A stretch of 64,000 nucleotides of DNA, taken from Eucommia ulmoides. Lineage: Eukaryota > Streptophyta > Magnoliopsida > Garryales > Eucommiaceae. Below, piece after piece: positions 1 to 9,807 of the stretch (its first letter is position 1; every line of letters begins with the position of its first letter). The DNA is taken from positions 7,037,616 to 7,101,615 of the forward strand of contig CM028333.1 in NCBI GenBank assembly GCA_016647705.1, written 5' to 3'. Made by a program: the position numbers and the translations under genes. Under the pieces are notes generated by a model. The model did not search any database and was not told the origin of the DNA. It saw only the letters and a list, made by a program, of their open reading frames with translations.

Positions 1-1166
1 GCTTTTCTCTCTTTTCTGCAGTTACTCACCCTTCAAGTAATTAAATAACACATCCTATTTGTGAGCACGTGATCAACTATTTACTGTTAAAAATGTTCAT
101 ATTTTGTAATTTATGCTGACTTTGAAATCTTTTGTCTCTACCTCTTTATTTTGCTAAATTTTAGTTCGTTATGTGTTCATCAGACCTGAAATATTCATTT
201 CATGTGATTGTCAGTTAACTTTTAAAATCATATTTTAAAATATTAATTAAACCTATCATATTTAAAAATCATAATCGCATGTTCATCGAATTATTTATCA
301 TTTCTAGCACAAAGAATAAAGAAAATCTTTTTCAATACGTTGTTTTGTCATCATTTTTGGTCATTGTTTGAAGGTCCGTGCACTACACACACATACATGC
401 GTGTGCGCACACATCCACACACACACATATAAGATAATATATATTGAGATTTCAGGAAAATGTGATTTTTTTTGTGAGCTTATTTTATTTTAATTCCAGC
501 GTAAATAGTTTGTCAAGTTTATACGTTATTCTTTATTTTTTTAAGTTATACCTTGAATCTATTCGAATAGGAGGTAAGGTCATATTATTATTGGTTTCCC
601 TTGCAATGTTTATGTTCATTTGAGATTCATTTTACGAAATTAATTATTGTCGTAAGAAATTAGTTTTTGAATGCGTTTAATGGGGGTTTTTTATTTGGCT
701 AGGATTTTTCCTAAAAATATTTTTTAAGTGTTTATATTTGTAATAAGATTGTTTCGTAATGAAGCATAATAGTGCTTTTGAGCTTTCTTAATGAAGTATA
801 ATAGTACTTTTAGGCACGCGTTATGCACTAATTGTTCGGTACCATTATTTTGATTGGATAATGTCATAATTGTCATTATTTTTATTTCAATTGGTTTATA
901 ACTTACTTTGAAGATTAAATTATATATAAAACCGTAGAATGTCATTGAATTTTTTATATTGTTGAACCTTTTTATATCAGTACAAGTTTTAATCTCGATT
1001 GTTAATTACAATTGATGTTCGATTGTTAATTATTATCGATGTTCAAATGAATAAGTGTATTATTTTGGTCTTGATTATTTTATTATTAATATTCAAATGT
1101 AATAGACGTAGAATGTTGTATAATAGATAAAATTATATCATTTTTTTTTGGGTTTGGTTATTCTAC
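1..1166. other. AT-rich stretch without recognisable gene
   Basis: No coding sequence is recognisable on either strand. It lies downstream of the last visible GLE1 exon (minus strand), so it is either a long GLE1 intron or inserted DNA inside one. A short CA-rich microsatellite sits at about 385-426. The stretch probably belongs at least partly to the Helitron whose 3' end is at 1198, but I found no convincing 5'-TC terminus, so its left limit is unknown. Confidence 0.4.
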
Positions 1167-1198
1167 ACCCGTGCCTTCAGGCACGGGTTATACGCTAG
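1167..1198 (+). mobile_element. Helitron 3' terminus (hairpin + CTAG)
   Basis: A perfect 9-bp stem (ACCCGTGCC at 1167-1175, GGCACGGGT at 1180-1188) with a TTCA loop is followed after 6 nt by CTAG (1195-1198) and then a T. A GC-rich hairpin just upstream of CTRR, inserted before T, is the established 3' signature of plant Helitrons. The spacing is a little shorter than the usual 10-12 nt. The body would lie to the left. No helicase/Rep coding is visible, so this would be a non-autonomous copy. A (GA)n microsatellite follows at about 1217-1235. Confidence 0.65.
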
Positions 1199-1460
1199 TA
1201 TATATATATACATATAGAGAGAGAGAGAGAGAGAGTCTGCCTAATGAGTTCTAGACTATATGATTTTTATTTATTTAATTTTATTTATAACCTGGTAAGT
1301 ACTTCAACACGTGAAACTTCATGTATGAAAAAGTACAGAATTGGTGTTTCTATTCACATACCATTATGTTTCCAGCAACTAATTTAGAGAAAGAAGAAAA
1401 AAAATAATCATAAATGAAGAGGATACACTTCCAGAGAAAAAGAAGGCATAAAATATATAC

Positions 1461-4400
1461 CTTTTCTGCAAACAATTGAATACTGATTGATTGGGGGAAA
1501 CTTGAACCGAAAAAGATCTTGATCAACTCCTCTGCTTTTGACCTGAAACACCAAAAACACTATATCATATCATGACAAAGTAATCATTCACAAAGTACAA
1601 AGAAAACCAAAACTATTGCATTGTAGCATATAAACAGGAGGACTCCACCTCACCTAACATTCTCCTTCGTCCCAGATATAGTCTTGATCCGTCTAGCTAT
1701 TTGGTTTCCATGGCTCTGATAATCCTGCAAAAATGAAGACGGTTCCTTAAGATATTGAAAGAGTCAGGGTAACAAAATAAGAGTTTAAGTTAAATGATAT
1801 TATTATATAAATAAAAAAATAATTAAAAATCAGATTAGAACCATGGCAGTTGACCTAGAATTGGCCAAAATAAGAAAATATAAAATGATTATCAAAATCG
1901 AGTAAGAACTATGGTTATTATCTACCTTATTAGATGCAACGCCCAGTGCTTCATTCTGAGTAACTAATTCCTTATAAATCTGTAATCTCCTTTCCTCCTC
2001 TTTCAATGCACTTTCAGCAGCCTTTATTATATTCCCTGAAAACAGATCATTTAGTCACAACATGAAGTCTTAACTGATGCAAGAAACATGATAAGAATCG
2101 CGTTTGTTTATGCTTCTAAATCAAACTTGGTAACATATTGCGAACAATACATCCAATAGTTTCGTATATGTGATAGAATTCCATCACAATTAGGTGACTG
2201 CCAAGAGCCAACATGGGTAATACCGTGTTGTGTAGTCCTGAAGCAGTTGTATTAAATAAATGAAAAAGACCCAATTTCTAGTAATAAGCAACATTAATAC
2301 GACATTAACAATTTAAAAAGGGAAAGAGAGGAAAACTGAAAAGAAAAGGAAGCAAATGAAGATGAACGGTATTTCCTTTCTCAACTCAAAACTAGAAGTA
2401 CCTGCAGCTTGTTTCTTTGATCCATCAGGGCCGGATGCCACAGATTGCTTCGTTTCTTTTGGAGCCAATGTAGGAGTAGCAGGCTTTCTTGGAGGTTCAG
2501 GAGCAGCCTTTTCTACAGCTTCTGTTGATGCCCTCCTAGAAGCTTCTAAAGCTTTCTTTGCTTCTTCAGCTCTCTTTTTTTCGGCTTCCTCCCTAGCCTT
2601 CATCTACAAAAAATAATAATTTAAAAAAAAAAAAAATTAGCACACTACCAAATCCTAATACATTTTTGAACTATTATTACTCTTGCATAAAAAGATTAAA
2701 TGCTATGTAAACGAAAAAACAACATGAAAGAGTACCGAGAAAATAACAAGTTGGATTAAAACTAGTGTATCAATTCTTCAGAGTTCTCCATGTTATGTTA
2801 TATTCTTGTTCAGAGAGGGGAACGCTCAATTCAATTTCTGAAAGTAAACCTAAATACGAAACTCTAACCAAATAAAACAGATCATTACATCCCTTTTAAA
2901 AGTTCATAGTGGAAACAGCCGTCGACATCAAATAGTAGAAAGGAAATTATATTTCAAATGCCACAGGGAAATTTAGAATGGAATTAAGCAACCTCAGCTT
3001 CTGCCCTAATTTTTTCTTGTCGCAGTTTTTCTTCATAAATGTCCTTCTCCCTTCTTTTGGCCTCTTCCAATGCAGCGGCATCTCTTATTCTCCTTTCTTC
3101 TATTTGCGATTTGTGTTCGTGATCTCTCTGGATAGCAGTCAAGTGATTATCAAGTGCTTCTGCACTACAATCGTCCAAGTGAAGTGTCAAAACATTGTCA
3201 CAATAATAACTGGAGGGACAAACAGATAAGCATAGAATAATTCTTTAAAATAAATGAAGGTACCTTTGCCTTTTTTTCTTTTCTCATCTTCCTTTTCTCT
3301 TTTTTCGGGGGTGGGGGTAGGGGTTGGGTATTGGGGGTAATCGGGGTATTAAGAACAAGAAGACAATCTTTTTACTTACATTTTACGTTGGTACTGAACA
3401 TCAAGTTTCCTATCCATCTCCCGCCGCGCTTCTGTATCTTTCTTAACTCGGTCCAATGCAAGGGTGAACTTATCATTTTCATTTAGAAGATCTCTCTCAA
3501 ATGCTAGCAAATGATTTCTAATGTCCTCCTGTTAAACAACACATTTAAGACGGATGGAATTTAGCATTTGCACAATACAGTAAAGCAACAAACAAACATG
3601 CACATGTTCAATGTCTTTTTGGAATGGAAGAGGGTCCTTCAAACGATTAAAAAATAGAAAATCATGTCATTAACGTCTATTTAGTTACGGCCTTTGGAAA
3701 TCCATTATCTGAAATTAGGATTAAAGAAAGAACGACACAAAAAAAACTACATGAGAATCTTCATATACGCTCATTCAAGATTAAAAAACGGATGGCATTT
3801 TGGAACATGTTAACAGCAATTCCAAATTTGCAAAAAAATTGTGTGGAGTCAACCAATTAGATATGCTCCAATTAGAAAAAGTACAAATCTCAAATCAGTA
3901 ATTGAAATAATTAATGAAATGAATCAACCAAGCTACCCACCATAACACTAAGCTGATGTTTATGATTCAGCTCGGATAGTGCGCCTTCCACCAATCCCGT
4001 TTTATGCATCAAATTAGTTTGTTTTCTTGAATCCTCTTCAGAATCATCGCTATCACTGAAAAAACATATAAGTTTATCATAAGACCCATTTGATAAAAGT
4101 GAAAATTAAGTGCTGAAAGTTAATCAATACTAAAATTTTAAGTGCTGAATTTATTAAGTGCTTAATTGATTAAGTAACTTTCCTTTAAAAAACAATTATC
4201 GATAAGTTTGTATCTTTACAATTTTTTATTTTTAAAAGTTTCCAACACGATCTCTTCAAAAAATTCTCTACTTAATTTTTTTCTTTAGTTTTTTCTCGGT
4301 AGTACTTTCTTTTTCTATAATTTTATTTTATCTTTTTCTCTATATTTTTTAATGATTATAGTTTAATGATCCTCGAAATAATGGAAGCCTTTATGTGATA

Positions 4401-5946
4401 AGTCATGTGCACAACACTTATTTTTTTATCCATTTTTAAGTGATACTAAATATTTTAAGCGGCTATTTTATTTTCTATCAAACGTACTTAATTGAATAAG
4501 TACTTAATGTATTCAACTTTAAGTGTTAAATTGTGTAATCAAACAAGCCCATACTCACCTGTAAAAACTAAAACATCTTTCTATGGCTAAATAGTGGAAG
4601 GTAAAGAAAAGGACATCAACCTTCATGCGATGGGGAAGATCCCAGAGATCGAGGAAAATGTATGCTAATATTCACTTAAAATACAGATCAATACCCAAAA
4701 ATACAAGTTTTATAACAAAACGCAATTATATTAACAACTTTAATTGTTTTGGGATGGTAATATTTAGTTTTGTTACATAACGTTTTTGATAATAGGCGCT
4801 TGATAAAAATACTACCTCATATAGAGCTCATTGAAAGTGAATCGTCTACTTGCCACCAACGATTGATTATGAGCCACCGCCTCCTCCTCCTCCTCCTCTA
4901 ATTCATCATCTTCTACCCGCATTATAAAGGCCCTTGGTCTTTTCTCTTCAGCATTTTGAGTTGATATCCCTCTAAAAATAGAGTTCAGAAAAAATTTAAA
5001 TATTAAATGCATGGACGAAAAAGGGAACGATTTAAGCCATTCCTTCAAGAAAATTGCTAGAGACATAAAAAGCACAACCGTGATTGACTTTTTATAAACG
5101 GAGTAGGAGCATTTAAAGCTACATTGAGCTTCTCCTCTATCGAATTGAGCTCTGATAAGAGACTGTCGAAAGTCCAATCGGGAACTGGATCAACTGAAAC
5201 TCCATTAATGCTTTTAGGACAGCGAAGTTCAAGAGTAACAGCTCCCCTGTAATCAAATAAGAAGGATCAAACTTTAAGCACACCCAAAGATTATAACTCA
5301 TAAAATTCAAAACTCCATGAAAACCTTGTAAACCACAATTGATAACCCTAATTTTCTTTTCCAATTCAGAACTTGAACGGTAAATTCTAACAAACCCTAA
5401 ATTTCTATCTCGCGAGTAACCCTAATTTTAAATAAATCTCATAATGTAAGCTAAATTATCTAACCCTACATTCTAAGTATCTCAAAATTAACTCTAATTG
5501 CAAACCCTAATTTAACTATTAACCATAATTTTTAAGTATCAATTTTGAAACCTAATCAGTGACCCAAATGTCTCCCTAATTATAAATTTCTATGGATAAT
5601 TCTAAATTTTCTCGTTTTTTTAACTGTGTTCAGATAGTTGTTGTGCTTGGGGACTCGGGGCAGGGCTGAGGTCAGGGGCCTGGGGCAGGGAAGTGATGAA
5701 GACATGAGGGAGAGAATGGGTGAGAGGAAAAGTGAGAAAGAAGGGTAACAATGTGGCGGTGTGGGTGGAGTAGCTGGGGACAGAGGTATGGTGGTGTGCC
5801 TGGCGGTGGTGCAATGGCATGGTGGTGCGATAGTTGAGAAAGATGGGGTAAGAGATAACTTACCTGGGTGAAGAGGTGATGGCGGTCCTTGTGGTTGCCT
5901 GAAGAGGCGATGGCGGTTGAGGGCTGCAATGAGCTAGTCTGGCCAT
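1461..5946 (-). CDS. GLE1: GLE1-like mRNA export factor, 5' part (10 exons, 3' end off window)
   Basis: GLE1 acts at the cytoplasmic face of the nuclear pore, where with inositol hexakisphosphate it activates the DEAD-box helicase (LOS4/DBP5) that remodels exported mRNPs. I assembled ten exons on the minus strand: 5864-5946, 5079-5246, 4816-4971, 3941-4055, 3380-3528, 2993-3164, 2402-2603, 1926-2035, 1654-1724 and 1461-1542. All junctions are GT-AG, phases match throughout, and the total is 1308 nt = 436 codons with no stop. The protein has the plant GLE1 N-terminal block (LELRCPKSINGVSVDP, about residues 33-48), an acidic run (about 104-115), a long charged coiled coil (about 175-310, including HKSQIEERRIRD) and the start of the conserved C-terminal domain (ELIKIFFGSSFPQSISI, about 413-429). 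Family members are about 600 residues, so roughly the last third is missing here. The ATG at 5946 opens exon 1, which adds about 28 residues before the block where Arabidopsis GLE1 starts. The family call is very secure and the exact start less so. Confidence 0.93.
4084..4550. mobile_element. Probable MITE in GLE1 intron 3
   Basis: The intron between 3941-4055 and 4816-4971 contains an AT-rich block whose ends are imperfect inverted repeats (left CCCATTTGATAA, right AATCAAACAAGCCC), with further subterminal similarity around AAGTGCTGAAAGTT and AACTTTAAGTGTT. This resembles non-autonomous DNA transposons common in plant introns. There is no coding capacity, and the target duplication is not clear. 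Confidence 0.45.
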
Positions 5947-6310
5947 TGGCGGAAGTGGGAGAATCTCGATGAGAGTGAGAAAGAGGCAGTGAAGAGGAGA
6001 CGGAGAGGGTCGCTGGGCTCGCCGGATTTATTGTTAGGCTAAAACATTAAACGAATCTATAGAGAGAGAATTCGATAGGAAACGCAAGAGACGAACGAAT
6101 CTGGATGAAACTCTTAATGCGTCGCGCTTTCAATGTGCGCTCTCTCTCTCTCTCGATTGAGGCTCCTTAGAAGAACTCGCATGAAACTTGAAAAGGGGTT
6201 GCAGGTGATTTGGGTTCAGAGAGTGAAGAGAGAAGAAAACAACGAAGAAGAAAGAGGAAAAAGAAAAGGAAATGTGAATAAAAATTAAATTAAAAATATG
6301 TTTATATGCT
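5947..6310 (-). promoter_or_regulatory. GLE1 5' leader and putative promoter
   Basis: Upstream of the GLE1 ATG on the minus strand are CT-rich leader sequence (a CT run at about 6138-6155) and, at about 6298-6309, a TATAAA-like motif (minus strand GCATATAAAC). If used, it implies a 5' leader of roughly 300 nt. CT-rich leaders are usual in plant housekeeping genes. The start site is inferred, not shown. Confidence 0.4.
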
Positions 6311-6835
6311 ATTCCATTCAATTTGAACCAAAAACTTGACACAATGACACCTAACAAAATTATTAGACCACATAGAAATATATCAATACTTAGAGAGCCT
6401 AAAATGTAATTTGCCTTAATTTTTTTATTAGGTGTTTTGGTTCCTTATTTTACCTTTAAAAAAATGAAAAATCCAATTGCAATATCTATTATATAAAACA
6501 TGACGATTTTTTAGCTGACTAGAATAAATTTATGATTAAGACAAAAAAAATATGACTTGGACAAACAAATTTGCTGACTAAAAAAAAAAAAACCTCAATT
6601 TTTGGGTACAAGATTAACTCAGTTTGCCTTAATCAAAAAATTAATTTAATTAATTAACTTTTGAATTGTTTCCATATATTCCCAATTTTCGGTTTACTAA
6701 TAAATTATTACTTAAAATAATTAGGCTTAATATTAACTAATATTAGCTAGGTTAATATTAGTCTCTTTCCTAACAATGACGATGACAATGAGACTTCTCT
6801 TTCCTATTTCTCTCATATTTCCTCTCTCCAATTCC
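6311..6835. other. AT-rich intergenic, nothing recognised
   Basis: AT-rich sequence with several A and T runs. I see no conserved coding, no RNA gene and no clear element ends. Confidence 0.4.
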
Positions 6836-7035
6836 TTCTCTCTCAATCGATCTATCTATGGAAGTCCATCACTCTCGCTATCTCGATTTGGAGAAGCAAT
6901 TTCTTCCTTTCTCCAATTCCTTCTCTCTCACTCGATCTATCTATGGAAACAAGTATGCCCTTCTCTCTCACTCGATCTATCTATGGAAGTAGGAAGCATA
7001 CCTTCTCTCTCACTCAATTTATGGAAGCAGGAAGC
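6836..7035 (+). repeat. Imperfect tandem repeat, four units
   Basis: The string TTCTCTCTCACTCGATCTAT, followed by CTATGGAA, recurs four times with small changes and variable spacers (near 6836, 6923, 6961 and 7004). The open frame crossing it (6776-7144) is Ser/Leu-rich low complexity and matches no family I know, so I treat it as repeat, not gene. Confidence 0.7.
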
Positions 7036-7694
7036 AAGACATTTAGGGTCGCCAGTTGATTTAGGGTTGCCAGCTCAATTTGAGGAATTGGTTGGAATGG
7101 AAACCCTCTGTCCCTCCCTCTCTCGGTTATACTATTCCAATTGAGCCCTAATTCCCCAAATTTTGATTCATAATTCCATAATCCCCTCCCTAATTCTCAA
7201 GCAATTATTTTTCCCTAAATACTTTCCTTTCCCCCAAATCTCTCTATATATAGTCCCCCAAATGTCGAAAGTTGTTGTTAATACCTCCGCCGTCATCTTT
7301 TTCTGTCGTCGCACAAAGGTAAGTTGCCGTCGGTTACAGTTTCATGTTATCTGTTTTTGTTCTCCATTTCTGTTTTAATGTTTCTGTATAATCGTACATG
7401 TTTGATCTATATAAAAACAATGAAAATATCACCAATTGTATTTTCCGAGTTTCAGCGGCCAAGACACATGCAAGACCTTCACAGATCACCCCTATTCAGC
7501 TCTGGTCCATAGGACTTTCAAGTTCAGTGAAATGTTTTTAAGGAAATGACTCAATTTCATAGAGGTAAACTCTTTCATTTTGATAATTTCAGTTTAAAAT
7601 GTTTGTGGGTATGTTTGATTTTAACTTACTGAAATGGTTTTTGGATTATATGCTTTAAAATATGATTTTTGTGCTGATTTTTACAAACAAAAAC
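7036..7694. other. Intergenic, no recognised gene
   Basis: Contains a good-looking plus-strand splice donor (AAAG|GTAAGT near 7317-7324) after a short open frame, and a TATATATA run near 7242. No conserved protein is encoded. It could be the 5' end of an unrecognised or dead plus-strand transcript. Confidence 0.3.
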
Positions 7695-7965
7695 CATGAT
7701 GAGTTTTGTGACTACTAATGATGAGGATATTTGATTTTTGGGGGTTGAGCAAATGGTTGAGGTCTTTTTAGGCACAATGGGTAAAGAAAGGGTGAGAAGA
7801 AAAGAGTGAGAATTAAGCATGATGCAAATGAAAAAAAAAAAAAACATGATGAGTTTTGTGGCTGTGGTAATGATGGAGATATTTGATTTTGGGGGGTTGA
7901 GGCAAATGGTTCGTATCTTTTTAGGCACAATGGGTTAAAAAAAAATGTGAGAAGAAAAATGAGGG
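7695..7965 (+). repeat. Tandem duplication, about 150-bp unit
   Basis: Two adjacent copies begin with CATGATGAGTTTTGTG at 7695 and 7845. Both run through GGTT(T/C)..TTTTTAGGCACAATGGGT and end in a GTGAGAAGAAAA segment. The first copy is the longer. Divergence is modest, so the duplication is fairly recent. Confidence 0.85.
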
Positions 7966-7990
7966 GTGGGGTGGGGTGGGGTGGGGTGGG
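7963..7990 (+). repeat. GGGGT pentamer microsatellite
   Basis: Five GGGGT units followed by GGG. The run has enough G-tracts for an intramolecular G-quadruplex on the plus strand. Confidence 0.9.
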
Positions 7991-9239
7991 CTTCTGTGCA
8001 AAAGTTATTTTTGCTCTTGGGGTTCAATGGTTTATGCATATTGTGTTCACTTTTTTAGAAAGGCTATTGTTCTATCATTTTCTATGGATTGCAGCTATGT
8101 AGAGTAATGGGTTACAACCCCAGCCTCTCTCTCCTTTTGTGTGTGTGTATGATAGGTTTTCTCACCTCCACCGCCTAGGTATGTTTTGGTTTATCTCTCT
8201 ACAGTCCGCTTTTTGTGAGGATGGTAATATTTTTCACCTGTCATGCCTCATGAAACTAACCAAAAAAGTTGATATTAATGCTGCGTTTGGTACACTTTTC
8301 TCCCCTCTTTTCTTCCTCCCTACACCATCTTCTCCGGCGAGAATCTGACACCGACAGTTGGAGCCAGTTTCTCTTTGTCTGCACCGATTATCTTTCAATC
8401 CAATGTTGTCGATGGTTTCGGTATGTAAGCTGCCACGATTTGTGTAGATCTCTAAATATATTTCGGGTTGTTTGTTTTGGTTTATGTTGCGTACATATTT
8501 CGGTTTAGAATGTTCAATTGTTTTGAAAATGTTGTATAACCAAAGCAAGTTGTGTTATTTTTTTATAAAAAGTCGGTTACAATTGTGTTCAGTTGAAAAA
8601 TGAGAGTTGAGAACTTGGGAAACAAATCGCGTTTTGTCATTTTTTTTGTAAATTTGTATATGTATTATTAATTTGTGTTTAAATGTGGTTTATTGGAATC
8701 ATTTGAAGATGAAAGAAAACGTTAACAATTTGATGATTCTTTTATTCTATTATTCCAATTTTAATATTTAGCATGGTTTTGTTTAGATTTTTGACTTTTT
8801 ATATAATTTGTTTGGTTTACTCTAAAATGGTTTTAAATTATTCCAATTTTAATTGAAAGTTTTTTTTTTTTTTAAATTAAGGTTTCTTTTTTAGTCCGTG
8901 GCATTTGGCGGTGGCAATGGTGTTGGCGTTGAGAGGGTGGGGGTAGGGTGGGATATAAATATAATTATTTAAAAAGTTGGGTAAGAAATATAATTTTAAA
9001 AATAAGAGGGTACAAAGTGTAATTAATCTATATAGGTCAAACAGCAACAATTGAGTCTTTGTCTCACTAACAATCTACCTAAAAGACGAGCCGAAATCCA
9101 AACCAAAATATCTTTCTCGCCCAAAAACATTCAATATATATCTCACTGTAACTTTTCTTCTCTATATACCCATATATAATTAATTCTTGATCATGGTAAT
9201 ATCCTGTAAACTTCTATCCCTCCTTCTCGAATTAGTTAT
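7991..9239. other. Intergenic, no recognised gene
   Basis: Mixed sequence with short open frames (for example 8139-8348) that match nothing I know. Near 9120-9196 there is a pyrimidine-rich, leader-like stretch that ends in an ATG followed at once by GTAATATCC. This could be the stranded 5' end of a gene interrupted by the transposon sequences that follow. I cannot support a gene call. Confidence 0.3.
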
Positions 9240-9242
9240 TTG

Positions 9243-9278
<36 letters not shown>

Positions 9279-9356
9279 ACACACATACACGTGTTGTGTA
9301 TATGTGTATATTACACACATATTAACATGTGTTGTCTTCTTAGGAAGACAACACAT

Positions 9357-9411
<55 letters not shown>

Positions 9412-9633
9412 CCCTCTTAATATAAAGAAAATATTAATTATACCCCAAAATTATTAAAACTATATTTTAAATAACACAATAGTCCTAGAACTTTTAAAAG
9501 TTAATTTAAAATTAATATTTAACCCCCAAAATTATTAAATATTATTTATACAATAAATTTACAAAACAATCCAAAAAATATTAAATTTATATAAAATAAT
9601 ATTTTTAAAAATATTAATTTTCGGAGTATTACA
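9240..9633 (-). mobile_element. LTR fragment related to the 54118-55483 LTR
   Basis: From an (ATT)n run at about 9244 to the terminal CGGAGTATTACA at 9622-9633, this segment parallels the LTR at about 55070-55483 in order and wording: (ATT)n, ACACATACAC, a hairpin, ACCCTCTTAAT, AACACAATAGT, ACTTTTAAAAGT, terminal GGGTATTACA. The minus-strand reading starts TGTAATACTCCG, typical of Tekay/Del-like gypsy LTRs. Only one end of the LTR is present. A (TA)n run fills 9361-9406. Confidence 0.7.
9327..9356. repeat. Perfect 13-bp inverted repeat (hairpin)
   Basis: ATGTGTTGTCTTC at 9327-9339 and its exact complement GAAGACAACACAT at 9344-9356 flank a TTAG loop. It sits inside the LTR fragment. The equivalent place in the 55 kb LTR also has an imperfect hairpin around ACTTCC..GGAAGT. 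Confidence 0.9.
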
Positions 9634-9807
9634 CTGAGGTTGTCTCTTAACAGTGCTCTTATTCCTCATTTTCCTGGATTACCCTTCGAGCTCCCATCTG
9701 TGTTTAGTTTTATAAGGCCTGTAGAAGGATAAGTTGAAGTAAGTTTTAAATTAGAGATATTTGATAAAGATTCAATGTTTCCTAGCTACAGGGATAAGGT
9801 TTGCGAA

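Noticed and set aside
2356..2616. Plus-strand open frame opposite GLE1
   Set aside because: It is the shadow of the GLE1 Lys/Glu/Ala-rich exon 2402-2603; spliced minus-strand reading is clearly conserved.
5620..5929. Two overlapping minus-strand frames, His/Pro/Ser-rich
   Set aside because: They read through the GLE1 exon 1 donor into intron 1; low complexity with no family match.
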